Source: Clostridiaceae bacterium (lineage in GTDB: Bacteria; Bacillota; Clostridia; Acetivibrionales; DTU013). Taken from it: DNA of 5,490 nt. The position numbers and the translations under genes were made by a program. Of the stretch, positions 1 through 5,392 are shown piece after piece. The stretch covers positions 1 to 5,490 of the forward strand of contig JAAZKL010000084.1 of the NCBI GenBank assembly GCA_012799845.1, read 5' to 3'. Under the pieces are notes generated by a model, which saw nothing but the letters and a program-made list of their open reading frames with translations, had not been told where the DNA came from and searched no databases. Position 1 is the stretch's first letter. Each line of letters starts with the position of its first letter.

Positions 1-29
1 CACATGAGAATAGAACCAGCATACATTTT

Positions 30-122
30 TGCAAAATTAACTTCCACATTCCTCGCTTTTTCAAATTTGCAAAAGTTAATTCCGCTGTCAATGATTTTGG
101 GGTGGAATTTACTTTTTCAAAT
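30..122. repeat. Three copies of a ~20-bp AT-rich motif, two forming a long imperfect hairpin
   Basis: A motif of the form TTTGCAAAAkTwAmTTCCrC occurs in direct orientation at about 30-49 and 66-85, and inverted at 101-122. The last two form an imperfect hairpin. Bases 65-86 pair with 101-122, giving 18 Watson-Crick and 2 wobble pairs with mismatches at 70/117 and 77/110, around a 14-base loop (87-100). CTTTTTCAAAT is also repeated directly at 56-66 and 112-122. No coding region is supported in 1-160. The hairpin has no T-run directly after it, so it is not an obvious terminator. It may be a mobile or repeated intergenic element, or the end of an upstream transcript outside the window. Confidence 0.55.
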
Positions 123-131
123 GAAGGCGGA

Positions 132-148
132 CGGGCAAGGAATGCCCG
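132..148. repeat. Short GC-rich perfect hairpin
   Basis: CGGGCA (132-137) and TGCCCG (143-148) form a perfect 6-bp stem with a 5-base loop. No T-tract follows, so I do not call it an intrinsic terminator. It lies just upstream of the pheST promoter region and could be the remnant of an upstream gene's 3' end. Confidence 0.4.
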
Positions 149-163
149 ACATCGAATCACGCC

Positions 164-192
164 TTGATTTTACTGAACATATTGTATATAAT
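164..192 (+). promoter_or_regulatory. Candidate sigma-A promoter for the pheST T-box transcript
   Basis: TTGATT (164-169) and a consensus TATAAT (187-192) are separated by exactly 17 bases, which is a good vegetative promoter. Transcription would start near 199, about 35-40 bases before the T-box stem I begins. It competes with the overlapping candidate at 182-211. Sequence alone cannot decide between them, and both may be used. Confidence 0.5.
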
Positions 193-211
193 ACCGTAAA
201 TGAAATATAAT
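182..211 (+). promoter_or_regulatory. Alternative sigma-A promoter for pheST
   Basis: TTGTAT (182-187), an 18-base spacer and a second perfect TATAAT (206-211) make another plausible promoter. The predicted start near 218 leaves a short run before stem I of the T-box, which is the usual arrangement in such leaders. The -35 match is weaker than at 164-169. Confidence 0.4.
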
Positions 212-231
212 TTATAGAAATCATAAATCGT

Positions 232-530
232 CAAAAGCGATGAAAGAGGAAAGTAACCGGGACGGACTTTACAGAGAGGAGCTGCCCCCGGCTGAAAGCA
301 GCGCCAATGGACATACCGGCGAAGTTCCCTCCGGAGCTGCATCCTGAAAACAGCATGTCAAGTAGGAGATGCCGGCGCCTGGCCGTTAACATGCAGGAAG
401 CGATTTACCTGGACTGCGTGAGACCGCAGAGGAGGAAGTCGTGTCAGAGCGTCCGAATTTACGGAAATTTGGGTGGTACCGCGGAGTTTACAGCCTTCGT
501 CCCTTACATGGGGGCGGAGGCTTTATTATA
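232..530 (+). promoter_or_regulatory. T-box riboswitch, specifier UUC (phenylalanine)
   Basis: This is a tRNA-sensing leader that should let transcription through when tRNA-Phe is uncharged. In stem I, GATG (239-242) pairs with CATC (340-343) and GAGG (246-249) with CCTC (328-331). The AGTA of the specifier loop is at 252-255, CCGG (257-260) pairs with CCGG (316-319), and GCTGC (281-285) with GCAGC (298-302). On the 3' side of the loop the order GAA-G-TTC (321-327) places TTC (325-327) as the specifier codon. The T-box motif is at 465-484. Its bulge TGGTACC (474-480) contains UGGU, which is complementary to the ACCA end of tRNA-Phe. Antiterminator helix A1 is 471-473 with 501-503, and A2 is 481-486 with 495-500. 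Both exclude the terminator at 492-522. One mild departure is that the base after the specifier is C, whereas a purine is common. Confidence 0.95.
492..530 (+). terminator. Intrinsic terminator of the T-box leader
   Basis: Bases 492-503 pair with 511-522 over 12 continuous base pairs, including U-G wobbles, around a 7-base loop. A T-rich run (522-530, interrupted by A) follows. The left arm contains the CCTTCGTCCC segment that the antiterminator needs, so the two structures are mutually exclusive. That is the switch mechanism expected of a class I T-box. Confidence 0.9.
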
Positions 531-658
531 TATTGCCGGGATATCATTTGATACCTGATGTATCGGCGATAGCTCGGGCAAAGGCCTTATGATCGGGAAT
601 GAGAGCAAACTCAATGATTGACTGATGATACATCGAAAACAAAAAAGGAGGAAGCGCA

Positions 659-1678
659 ATGCGTGAACAGTTGAACAACATAAAGCTGGAAGCGGGGAAG
701 AAGCTGAGTGAAGCCGACTCGCTGGCTGAACTGGAAAGCATCCGGCTGCAGTATCTCGGGAAGAAAGGCGAGTTGACTGCGGTCCTCAGAGGCATGGGAC
801 AACTCTCGCCTGAGGAGAGGCCCCAAATTGGCCAGCTCGCGAACGAAGTGCGAAGCTGCATCGAGGAGATGCTTGTTGAGAAGACAAAGAGCCTGCAGGA
901 AAAGGAGCGCCAGACCAGGCTTGAAAAGGAAGCCATTGACGTGACGATACCCGGAAGAAGGCGTTTTATTGGCAAAAAGCATCCGCTGAGCATAGTGCTC
1001 GATGAGATCAAGGATGTGTTTATCGGTCTGGGTTATGAAATTGCCGAAGGACCTGAAGTCGAGCTCGATTACTACAATTTCGAAGCGCTGAACATTCCGG
1101 CAGGCCATCCGGCAAGAGACACACAGGATACATTCTTCATTAACGGCGACATCCTGCTGAGGAGCCAGACATCGCCTGTTCAGATAAGGGTCATGGAGAA
1201 GCAGAAACCTCCTATCAAGATCATTTGCCCGGGAAGAGTCTACAGGTCTGACGCTGTGGATGCGACTCATTCGCCCATATTCCACCAGGTGGAAGGGCTG
1301 GTCGTGGACCGGGGCGTGACGATGGGCGACCTGACAGGAACGCTCCAGTTATTTGCAAGGAAGTTATTCGGAGAGGACACAAAGATAAGGCTGCGGCCCC
1401 ATCATTTCCAGTTCACCGAGCCAAGCGCCGAGGTCGACGTATCATGCTGGGCCTGCGGCGGCAAAGGATGCAGGATTTGCAAGGATGAAGGCTGGATAGA
1501 AATACTTGGCGCAGGCATGGTCCATCCGAACGTATTGAGAAACTGCGGGATAGACCCGAAGGAATACAGCGGTTTCGCATTCGGGCTCGGAGTAGAAAGG
1601 GTAGCCATGTGCAAGTTCAATATAGATGACATGAGGCTGCTGTATGAAAACGACATGCGTTTCCTCAAACAGTTCTGA
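659..1678 (+). CDS. pheS: Phenylalanyl-tRNA synthetase alpha subunit
   Basis: This is the catalytic alpha chain of the cytoplasmic alpha2beta2 class II synthetase that charges tRNA-Phe with phenylalanine using ATP. It has 339 residues, normal for the family (about 330-345). The N-terminal helical tRNA-binding arm is about residues 1-90. The class II core starts near HPL (108-110). Motif 2 is GRVYRSDAVDATHSP (192-206), followed by FHQVEG (208-213). FTEPSAEVD is at 252-260, and motif 3 is GFAFGLGVERVAM (305-317) with the substrate-pocket alanine at 307. Four cysteines in CxxC-x4-CxxC spacing (263, 266, 271, 274) form a zinc-finger-like insert that I believe is common in Firmicute PheS. The start is fixed by AAGGAGG at 645-651, seven bases before ATG. 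It is the first gene after the T-box terminator, with a 118-base spacer showing nothing recognisable. Confidence 0.98.
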   Translation: MREQLNNIKLEAGKKLSEADSLAELESIRLQYLGKKGELTAVLRGMGQLSPEERPQIGQLANEVRSCIEEMLVEKTKSLQEKERQTRLEKEAIDVTIPGRRRFIGKKHPLSIVLDEIKDVFIGLGYEIAEGPEVELDYYNFEALNIPAGHPARDTQDTFFINGDILLRSQTSPVQIRVMEKQKPPIKIICPGRVYRSDAVDATHSPIFHQVEGLVVDRGVTMGDLTGTLQLFARKLFGEDTKIRLRPHHFQFTEPSAEVDVSCWACGGKGCRICKDEGWIEILGAGMVHPNVLRNCGIDPKEYSGFAFGLGVERVAMCKFNIDDMRLLYENDMRFLKQF

Positions 1679-1704
1679 AATGCAAAGGAAGGGAGATTGT
1701 TGAT

Positions 1705-4098
1705 ATGAAATTGCCGTTAAAGTGGTTGAAAGATTATACGGACATAGATGTAAGCCCAAGGGAATACGCCCATGCCCTGACCATGTCGGGTTCAAAGGTG
1801 GAAAGCCTGGAAGTGCTGGGATCCGGGATAGACAAGGTGGTCGTCGGTAAGATCCTTACTGTTGAAAAACACCCTGATGCAGACCGTCTGCAGGTGTGCC
1901 AGGTCGACGTCGGCAACGGGACCATCCAGATCGTTACCGGCGCCACCAATATAAAAGTAAACGACCTGGTCCCGGTGGCGCTGGACGGTTCCAGTCTGCC
2001 GGGCGGTATTAAAATAAAGAAAGGTAAGCTCCGTGGAGTGGAATCCGCCGGCATGCTGTGCTCCATTGCAGAACTCGCGCTGACGAAGGAAGATTACCCA
2101 AACGCAGCAGAGGACGGCATATTTATCCTGGAAGGCGATCCGGCGCCGGGCACCGATATAAAGGAATACCTCGGCATGAACGACACCGTGGTGGAATTCG
2201 AGATCACATCCAACAGGCCTGACTGCCTGAGCATCATTGGTATTGCCAGGGAATCCGCCGCCACATTCGGGACGTCCTTCAGGATACCCGAAGTCACTGT
2301 GAAGGAACTTTGCGGACCGATAGACGGAAAGGCTTCAGTTGAGATACAGGCGCCTGATCTCTGTTACCGATATGCCGCAAGAATTGTGGAGAATGTGAAG
2401 ATAAGCCCTTCGCCGCGCTGGATGCAGCAAAGGCTCAGGGCATCGGGCGTCAGGCCGATCAACAATATTGTTGACATAACGAATTATGTCATGCTCGAAT
2501 ACGGGCAGCCCATGCATGCTTTCGATCTGAAGAATCTCAAAGGCAGCAGAATAATCGTGAGAAGGGCTGAAAACGGCGAGACCATGCGTACTCTGGACGG
2601 ACAGGACAGAGTGCTGGATGAGTCGATGCTCGTGATCGCTGACGCTGAGAGGCCTGTAGCCGTGGCAGGCGTAATGGGCGGTGAAAACAGTGAGATCACT
2701 GACGACACCAAGACCATACTGTTCGAGTCGGCGAATTTCAACGGTATATCAGTACGCCTGACAGCTAAGAAACTGGGCATGAGGACAGAGTCTTCAAGCC
2801 GGTTCGAAAAAGGGCTGGACCCTGAAAACGTCATGAATGCGATCAACAGGGCTGCCCAACTGGTCGAAGAACTTGGCGCAGGAACTGTCTGCAAGGGAGT
2901 GATCGACTGCTATCCGGAAAAAATTCAGAGAAGATCCATACCTTTCGATCCCGGGTTCATCAACGACCTGCTCGGGACCGATATCAGCAAGGATACGATG
3001 ATCGACATATTCAGGCGCCTGGAGATAGAGATCGATGAGGCGTCGGGGACCGTTATACCACCGACTTTCAGGCCTGATCTTGAACAGGAAGCGGATTTGG
3101 CTGAAGAAGTGGCGAGGTTCTATGACTACAACAATATCAAACCCACACTGCTGGAAGGCAAGGCATCTACGATCGGGGGCAAGACCCGGAAACAGAAGAT
3201 AATGGATATAATCAGCCAGACGATGCTGTCGTGCGGCCTTTCGGAGACATATACCTATTCGTTCACAAGCCCGAAAGTGTTCGATATGATCAATTTGCCT
3301 GCGGATAGCCCGCTGAGGAAGGCGATCGTCATATCGAATCCGCTCGGAGAAGACTACAGCATAATGAGGATGACGACGATACCGGATATGATGAAGATCC
3401 TTGCTGTTAACTACAACAGGAGGGTCGAAGAAGCAAGGCTGTTCGAGATGTCCAATGTTTATATCCCCAGGGATCTGCCGCTGACCGAACTGCCCGATGA
3501 AAGACTGGTCCTGACCATCGGCATGTATGGTGAGGGTATCGATTTTTACGACCTTTCAGGCGTGATCGAGGAACTGATGGATGTGCTGGGCATCAAGGAA
3601 TATGAACTGGAGCCTGTGAAAGATGATCCTATGTTCCATCCCGGCAGGACAGCCCGCCTGATGATCAAAGGCGAAAGTGCCGGTATACTTGGCGAGATCC
3701 ATCCGGCTGTTGCAGAAAACTTCGAAGCTGCACAGAGGAATTATGCCGCCTTTATAGAGGTGGAACCGCTGATCGAATATGCGTCGACGGAGCACGAATA
3801 TAAGCCGTTGCCGAAATTCCCGGCGGTAACGAGGGACATTGCCGTGATCGTTGATGACGGCATACCCGTGAGGAACCTGGAAAAAATCATAATCGATAAA
3901 GCGGGCAAGATCTTCGAGGAAGCAAAGCTGTTCGATGTATACAAAGGCAAGCAGGTGCCTGAAGGGAAGAAGAGCGTCGCATACAGCATCACATTCCGGG
4001 CTTATGACAGAACGCTGACCGACGAAGAGGTAAGCAGCGTCATGGAGAAGATAACGAAGGCGCTGTCGGACGAACTCGGTGCCCAGCTGAGGATGTGA
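1705..4098 (+). CDS. pheT: Phenylalanyl-tRNA synthetase beta subunit
   Basis: This is the beta chain of phenylalanyl-tRNA synthetase. It binds tRNA-Phe and hydrolyses mischarged Tyr-tRNA-Phe. It has 797 residues, full length for bacterial PheT (about 795-805). Domains in order: an EMAP-II-like OB-fold tRNA-binding domain (about 40-150, with KHPDADRLQVCQV at 55-67 and GMLCS at 106-110); the B3/B4 editing domain (about 212-390, with NIVDITNYVMLEYGQPMHAFD spanning 244-264 and RFEKGLDP at 356-363); the B5 domain (about 405-475, with RPDLEQEADLAEEVAR at 446-461); a catalytic-like core (about 485-690, with NPLGED at 535-540, FHPGRTA at 634-640 and GEIHP at 653-657); and a C-terminal ferredoxin-fold anticodon-binding domain (about 695-797, with FPAVTRD at 695-701). 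GGGAG at 1691-1695 lies nine bases before ATG. It is 26 bases after pheS, so co-transcribed under the T-box. A ~29-bp tandem array begins over its last codons. Confidence 0.98.
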   Translation: MKLPLKWLKDYTDIDVSPREYAHALTMSGSKVESLEVLGSGIDKVVVGKILTVEKHPDADRLQVCQVDVGNGTIQIVTGATNIKVNDLVPVALDGSSLPGGIKIKKGKLRGVESAGMLCSIAELALTKEDYPNAAEDGIFILEGDPAPGTDIKEYLGMNDTVVEFEITSNRPDCLSIIGIARESAATFGTSFRIPEVTVKELCGPIDGKASVEIQAPDLCYRYAARIVENVKISPSPRWMQQRLRASGVRPINNIVDITNYVMLEYGQPMHAFDLKNLKGSRIIVRRAENGETMRTLDGQDRVLDESMLVIADAERPVAVAGVMGGENSEITDDTKTILFESANFNGISVRLTAKKLGMRTESSSRFEKGLDPENVMNAINRAAQLVEELGAGTVCKGVIDCYPEKIQRRSIPFDPGFINDLLGTDISKDTMIDIFRRLEIEIDEASGTVIPPTFRPDLEQEADLAEEVARFYDYNNIKPTLLEGKASTIGGKTRKQKIMDIISQTMLSCGLSETYTYSFTSPKVFDMINLPADSPLRKAIVISNPLGEDYSIMRMTTIPDMMKILAVNYNRRVEEARLFEMSNVYIPRDLPLTELPDERLVLTIGMYGEGIDFYDLSGVIEELMDVLGIKEYELEPVKDDPMFHPGRTARLMIKGESAGILGEIHPAVAENFEAAQRNYAAFIEVEPLIEYASTEHEYKPLPKFPAVTRDIAVIVDDGIPVRNLEKIIIDKAGKIFEEAKLFDVYKGKQVPEGKKSVAYSITFRAYDRTLTDEEVSSVMEKITKALSDELGAQLRM

Positions 4099-4370
4099 TG
4101 GACCAGGCGCACAGATAAAGACGAGGTAGACCTGGTGCACAGACGGTGGACGTGGCTGCCTGTATGCACAAAGGTGTGGATGTAACGGACCGTGTGCACA
4201 AAGGTGTGGTGAATCAGGGACACAAAGATGTGGACGCGGCGGACCGTGTACACAGATACAGATGTGGTGAGCCAGGGGTATAAAGGTGTGGTCGTGTCGA
4301 ACTGTGTACACAGATACAGATTTGGTGAACCAGGGGTATAAAGGTGTGGTCGTGTCGAACTGTGTACACA
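4092..4370. repeat. Degenerate ~29-bp tandem repeat array abutting the pheT stop
   Basis: About ten units share a core ending in a palindrome-like GTGTACACA or GyGCACA, followed by AAGGTGTGG or GATACAGATGTGG. Core starts fall near 4106, 4134, 4163, 4193, 4217, 4247, 4276, 4305, 4334 and 4363, so spacing is mostly 28-30 bp with one 24-bp step. The last units form a cleaner 58-bp higher-order repeat: 4251-4308 and 4309-4366 differ at only two positions. GTGTACACA recurs exactly at 4246, 4304 and 4362. GATGTGATGGACCAGG (4092-4107), covering the pheT stop, resembles the later GATGTGGTGAGCCAGG (4261-4276), so the array reaches into the end of the gene. The 58-bp period is not a multiple of three. 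I see no protein-coding role and no unique spacers, so this is a minisatellite and not a CRISPR array. Confidence 0.9.
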
Positions 4371-4411
4371 ACTCTGGATAAGGAAGCCTGGGGATCAGAT
4401 GATGATATAGG

Positions 4412-4440
4412 AAAAAGGGACGGCCTGCGTCCCCTTTTTT
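4412..4440. terminator. Bidirectional intrinsic terminator between pheT and the SASP gene
   Basis: GGGACG (4417-4422) pairs with CGTCCC (4428-4433) around a 5-base loop. An A-run (4412-4416) lies on the left and a T-run (4435-4440) on the right, with C4434 as a one-base bulge. Read on the plus strand it ends the pheST transcript, about 315 bases after the pheT stop. Read on the minus strand it gives hairpin plus TTTTT and can end the convergent SASP transcript. Confidence 0.9.
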
Positions 4441-4446
4441 CGCGTT

Positions 4447-4561
4447 TTTCTGTTTTATTTCGGCGTTACCTCTGCTTTATTTATGCTTTTTCTGCATCAC
4501 TTCTGCTTTTTCAGTGCTGTTTCTGCTTTATCTCTGCATTACTTCTGCTTTTTCAGTGCTA
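4447..4561. repeat. 11-bp tandem repeat array downstream of the SASP gene
   Basis: Consecutive units follow the plus-strand consensus TTTCTGCTTTA: 4447-4457, 4458-4468, 4469-4479, 4480-4490, a 9-bp unit, 4500-4510, a 9-bp unit, 4520-4530, 4531-4541, 4542-4552, then a partial unit over the SASP stop (4559-4561). A higher-order 42-bp repeat duplicates ACTTCTGCTTTTTCAGTGCT at 4499-4518 and 4541-4560. The pattern fades into the last SASP codons. TTTCGGCG occurs both as a unit at 4458-4465 and inside the gene at 4573-4580. On the SASP-sense strand the array is purine-rich (TAAAGCAGAAA). Confidence 0.85.
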
Positions 4562-4780
4562 TTTCATGCTTCTTTCGGCGAACTCGATCATCCTTTTTAC
4601 CATCTGGCCGCCGATAGGCCCACCCTCACGTCCGTTCTGTGCAGAGGTCAGATCGCCCTTGTAATGGTCGTTGTTTTCCTTTACGAACTGCTCGTGCCCG
4701 ATTTCCTTTGCACACTCCATTTTGAATTTGGTAAGCCACTCTCTGGCTTCCGGGACCAGCGGAGTTTTCGGCCTTGACAT
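4559..4780 (-). CDS. Alpha/beta-type small acid-soluble spore protein (SASP)
   Basis: This is a 73-residue protein of the family that coats and protects DNA in the dormant spore core and is degraded at germination by the protease GPR. The family call rests on LTKFKMECAKEIG (16-28), matching the first conserved helix and GPR-site region, and on GDLTSAQNG (42-50) followed by GGQMVKRMIEFAE (57-69), matching the C-terminal DNA-binding block. Oddities are Trp15 and Cys23, both rare in SASPs. Cys23 sits where the usual cleavage site E-(I/F)-A has Ile or Phe. There is also an NGREGGPIGG stretch (49-58), longer than the NGSVGG of Bacillus SASPs. The ATG at 4780 is chosen because GAGGTGAT lies just upstream. 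A longer in-frame reading to a GTG at 4891 translates only the 14-bp repeats. The gene is convergent with pheST and monocistronic here, and is expected to be expressed late in the forespore. Confidence 0.9.
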   Translation of the reverse strand: MSRPKTPLVPEAREWLTKFKMECAKEIGHEQFVKENNDHYKGDLTSAQNGREGGPIGGQMVKRMIEFAERSMK

Positions 4781-4783
4781 AGA

Positions 4784-4791
4784 ATCACCTC
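4784..4791 (-). promoter_or_regulatory. Ribosome binding site of the SASP gene
   Basis: On the minus strand GAGGTGAT matches the 16S rRNA 3' tail over eight bases, with GAGG seven bases before the ATG at 4780. This fixes the start and rules out the repeat-encoded N-terminal extension. A second TCACCTCG (4888-4895) at the far side of the 14-bp array repeats the same octamer found at 4785-4792. Confidence 0.85.
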
Positions 4792-4792
4792 G

Positions 4793-4890
4793 TTTCTGTT
4801 GCTTCGTTACTGTCGTTTTGTTACTGTTGCTTCGCTTCTGCCATTTTACTTCTGTCGCTTCATATCTGCCATTTCGTTTCTGTCGCTTCA
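4793..4890. repeat. Seven tandem 14-bp repeats in the SASP 5' leader
   Basis: Seven consecutive units of exactly 14 bp begin at 4793, 4807, 4821, 4835, 4849, 4863 and 4877. Plus-strand examples are TTTCTGTTGCTTCG, CTTCTGTCGCTTCA and TATCTGCCATTTCG. CTG sits at the same place in every unit (4796, 4810, 4824, 4838, 4852, 4866, 4880). The array starts two bases beyond the SASP ribosome binding site and is bounded on both sides by TCACCTCG (4785-4792 and 4888-4895). In the SASP mRNA it would be a purine-rich, weakly structured leader (YGAAGCGACAGAAR). Its TTCTG...CTT core resembles the 11-bp units on the other side of the gene. Confidence 0.92.
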
Positions 4891-4963
4891 CCTCGGCCAG
4901 AAGGTAATGTTTACTGCTTTTGTGTCCGATTTTATTTTTTGCGATTTCATAAAAATTACGCTG

Positions 4964-4993
4964 TAAGATAAATAGAATGTTGTAATATTATTC
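4964..4993 (-). promoter_or_regulatory. Weak candidate sigma-G-like promoter for the SASP gene
   Basis: On the minus strand GAATA (4993-4989), an 18-base spacer and TATCTTA (4970-4964) resemble the forespore sigma-G pattern GMATR-N18-CATnnTA. The -10 lacks the leading C. A start near 4957 would give a ~175-base leader that carries the whole 14-bp array. The region is AT-rich, so a chance match is quite possible. Confidence 0.25.
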
Positions 4994-5064
4994 ATCAGCT
5001 TTTTAATCATGGGTTGCTGGAGTCTGAATCCTGACATACTTTTGCCGCTAAAAGCGTCCACAGC

Positions 5065-5390
5065 ACTTTACTTGATTTTTTGTCAGCCGCTGTGATCAAA
5101 TTTGCAGGTAAAGTCATTATTTCCCGCTATTTTATTGAAATGTTTCAATAAAAGGTAACATAATATTCCCTATACGGAATTATGGTTAATGAAAAAAATC
5201 AACACTAAGAACTTTAGTTGCAATTTTGATCAGCAGGGGTGACAAAAATTCAACTAAAGTGTTTTATGACCCCATTTCATTGAAATCTTTAAATAGATGG
5301 ATACATAATTTGCCTGATTCAGGATTATGGTAAATGAAAATATTCAATACCATGGGTATAGTTGCTGATTTCAGCGAATCAATGATCTGA
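5065..5390. repeat. Diverged tandem ~145-bp repeats with a shared hairpin
   Basis: Two fairly complete copies run about 5109-5254 and 5255-5390, and the tail of an earlier copy is visible at 5065-5108. Comparing 5129-5205 with 5274-5350 by hand, without gaps, gives about 59 of 77 identical positions. The earlier tail (5065-5114) aligns with 5211-5260 at about 75% with two single-base gaps. The junction hairpin is a 10-bp stem, 5065-5074 with 5105-5114 (one wobble), and 5211-5220 with 5251-5260 (perfect). Each has an inner TTTG/CAAA helix and a 14-base apical loop. No reading frame of interest crosses the region, and 4892-5064 shows no gene either. Confidence 0.7.
5130..5153. repeat. Perfect 11-bp inverted repeat with 2-base centre
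   Basis: TTTTATTGAAA (5130-5140) and TTTCAATAAAA (5143-5153) are exact reverse complements around TG. The site lies inside one ~145-bp repeat copy. The matching place in the next copy (5275-5298) keeps only about 7 of 11 pairs. It could be an operator-like protein site or a hairpin. No adjacent gene in the window suggests a regulator. Confidence 0.6.
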
Positions 5391-5392
5391 AT

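Noticed and set aside
4..558. Reading frames at 4-210 (+), 157-342 (-) and 307-558 (+)
   Set aside because: They cross the repeat hairpin, the promoter and the T-box structure, have no convincing ribosome binding sites, and resemble no protein I recognise.
589..621. Ten-codon reading frame (ATG to TGA) between the T-box terminator and pheS
   Set aside because: It is too short to judge, the upstream AAAGG is weak, and phenylalanine control is already explained by the T-box.
557..634. 8-bp inverted repeat GATGTATC/GATACATC in the leader-pheS spacer
   Set aside because: The arms are separated by 62 bases with no supporting helix between them, so a chance occurrence is likely.
4092..4370. CRISPR array (repeat length near 29 bp)
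   Set aside because: Units are contiguous with no unique spacers, the repeats are degenerate, and no cas genes are visible.
3556..4371. Long minus-strand reading frame (271 codons) rich in repeated His/Pro/Thr segments
   Set aside because: It overlaps pheT antisense and the repetitive part is the ~29-bp array read backwards. The 58-bp period is not a multiple of three and there is no ribosome binding site.
4170..4390. DnaA-box-like TGTGGAT / CTGGATAA sequences suggesting an origin
   Set aside because: No exact TTATCCACA match was found, and the TGTGG element is simply part of the tandem unit. No dnaA/dnaN or DNA-unwinding context is present.
4781..4891. N-terminal extension of the SASP to a GTG at 4891
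   Set aside because: It translates the 14-bp repeats into a basic low-complexity stretch unlike any SASP, and the good ribosome binding site lies at 4784-4791 for the ATG at 4780.
4344..4907. Plus-strand reading frames across the SASP region (4344-4664, 4514-4777, 4671-4907)
   Set aside because: They read through the terminator, the arrays and the antisense of the SASP gene, giving Phe/Ser/Leu-rich low-complexity products.
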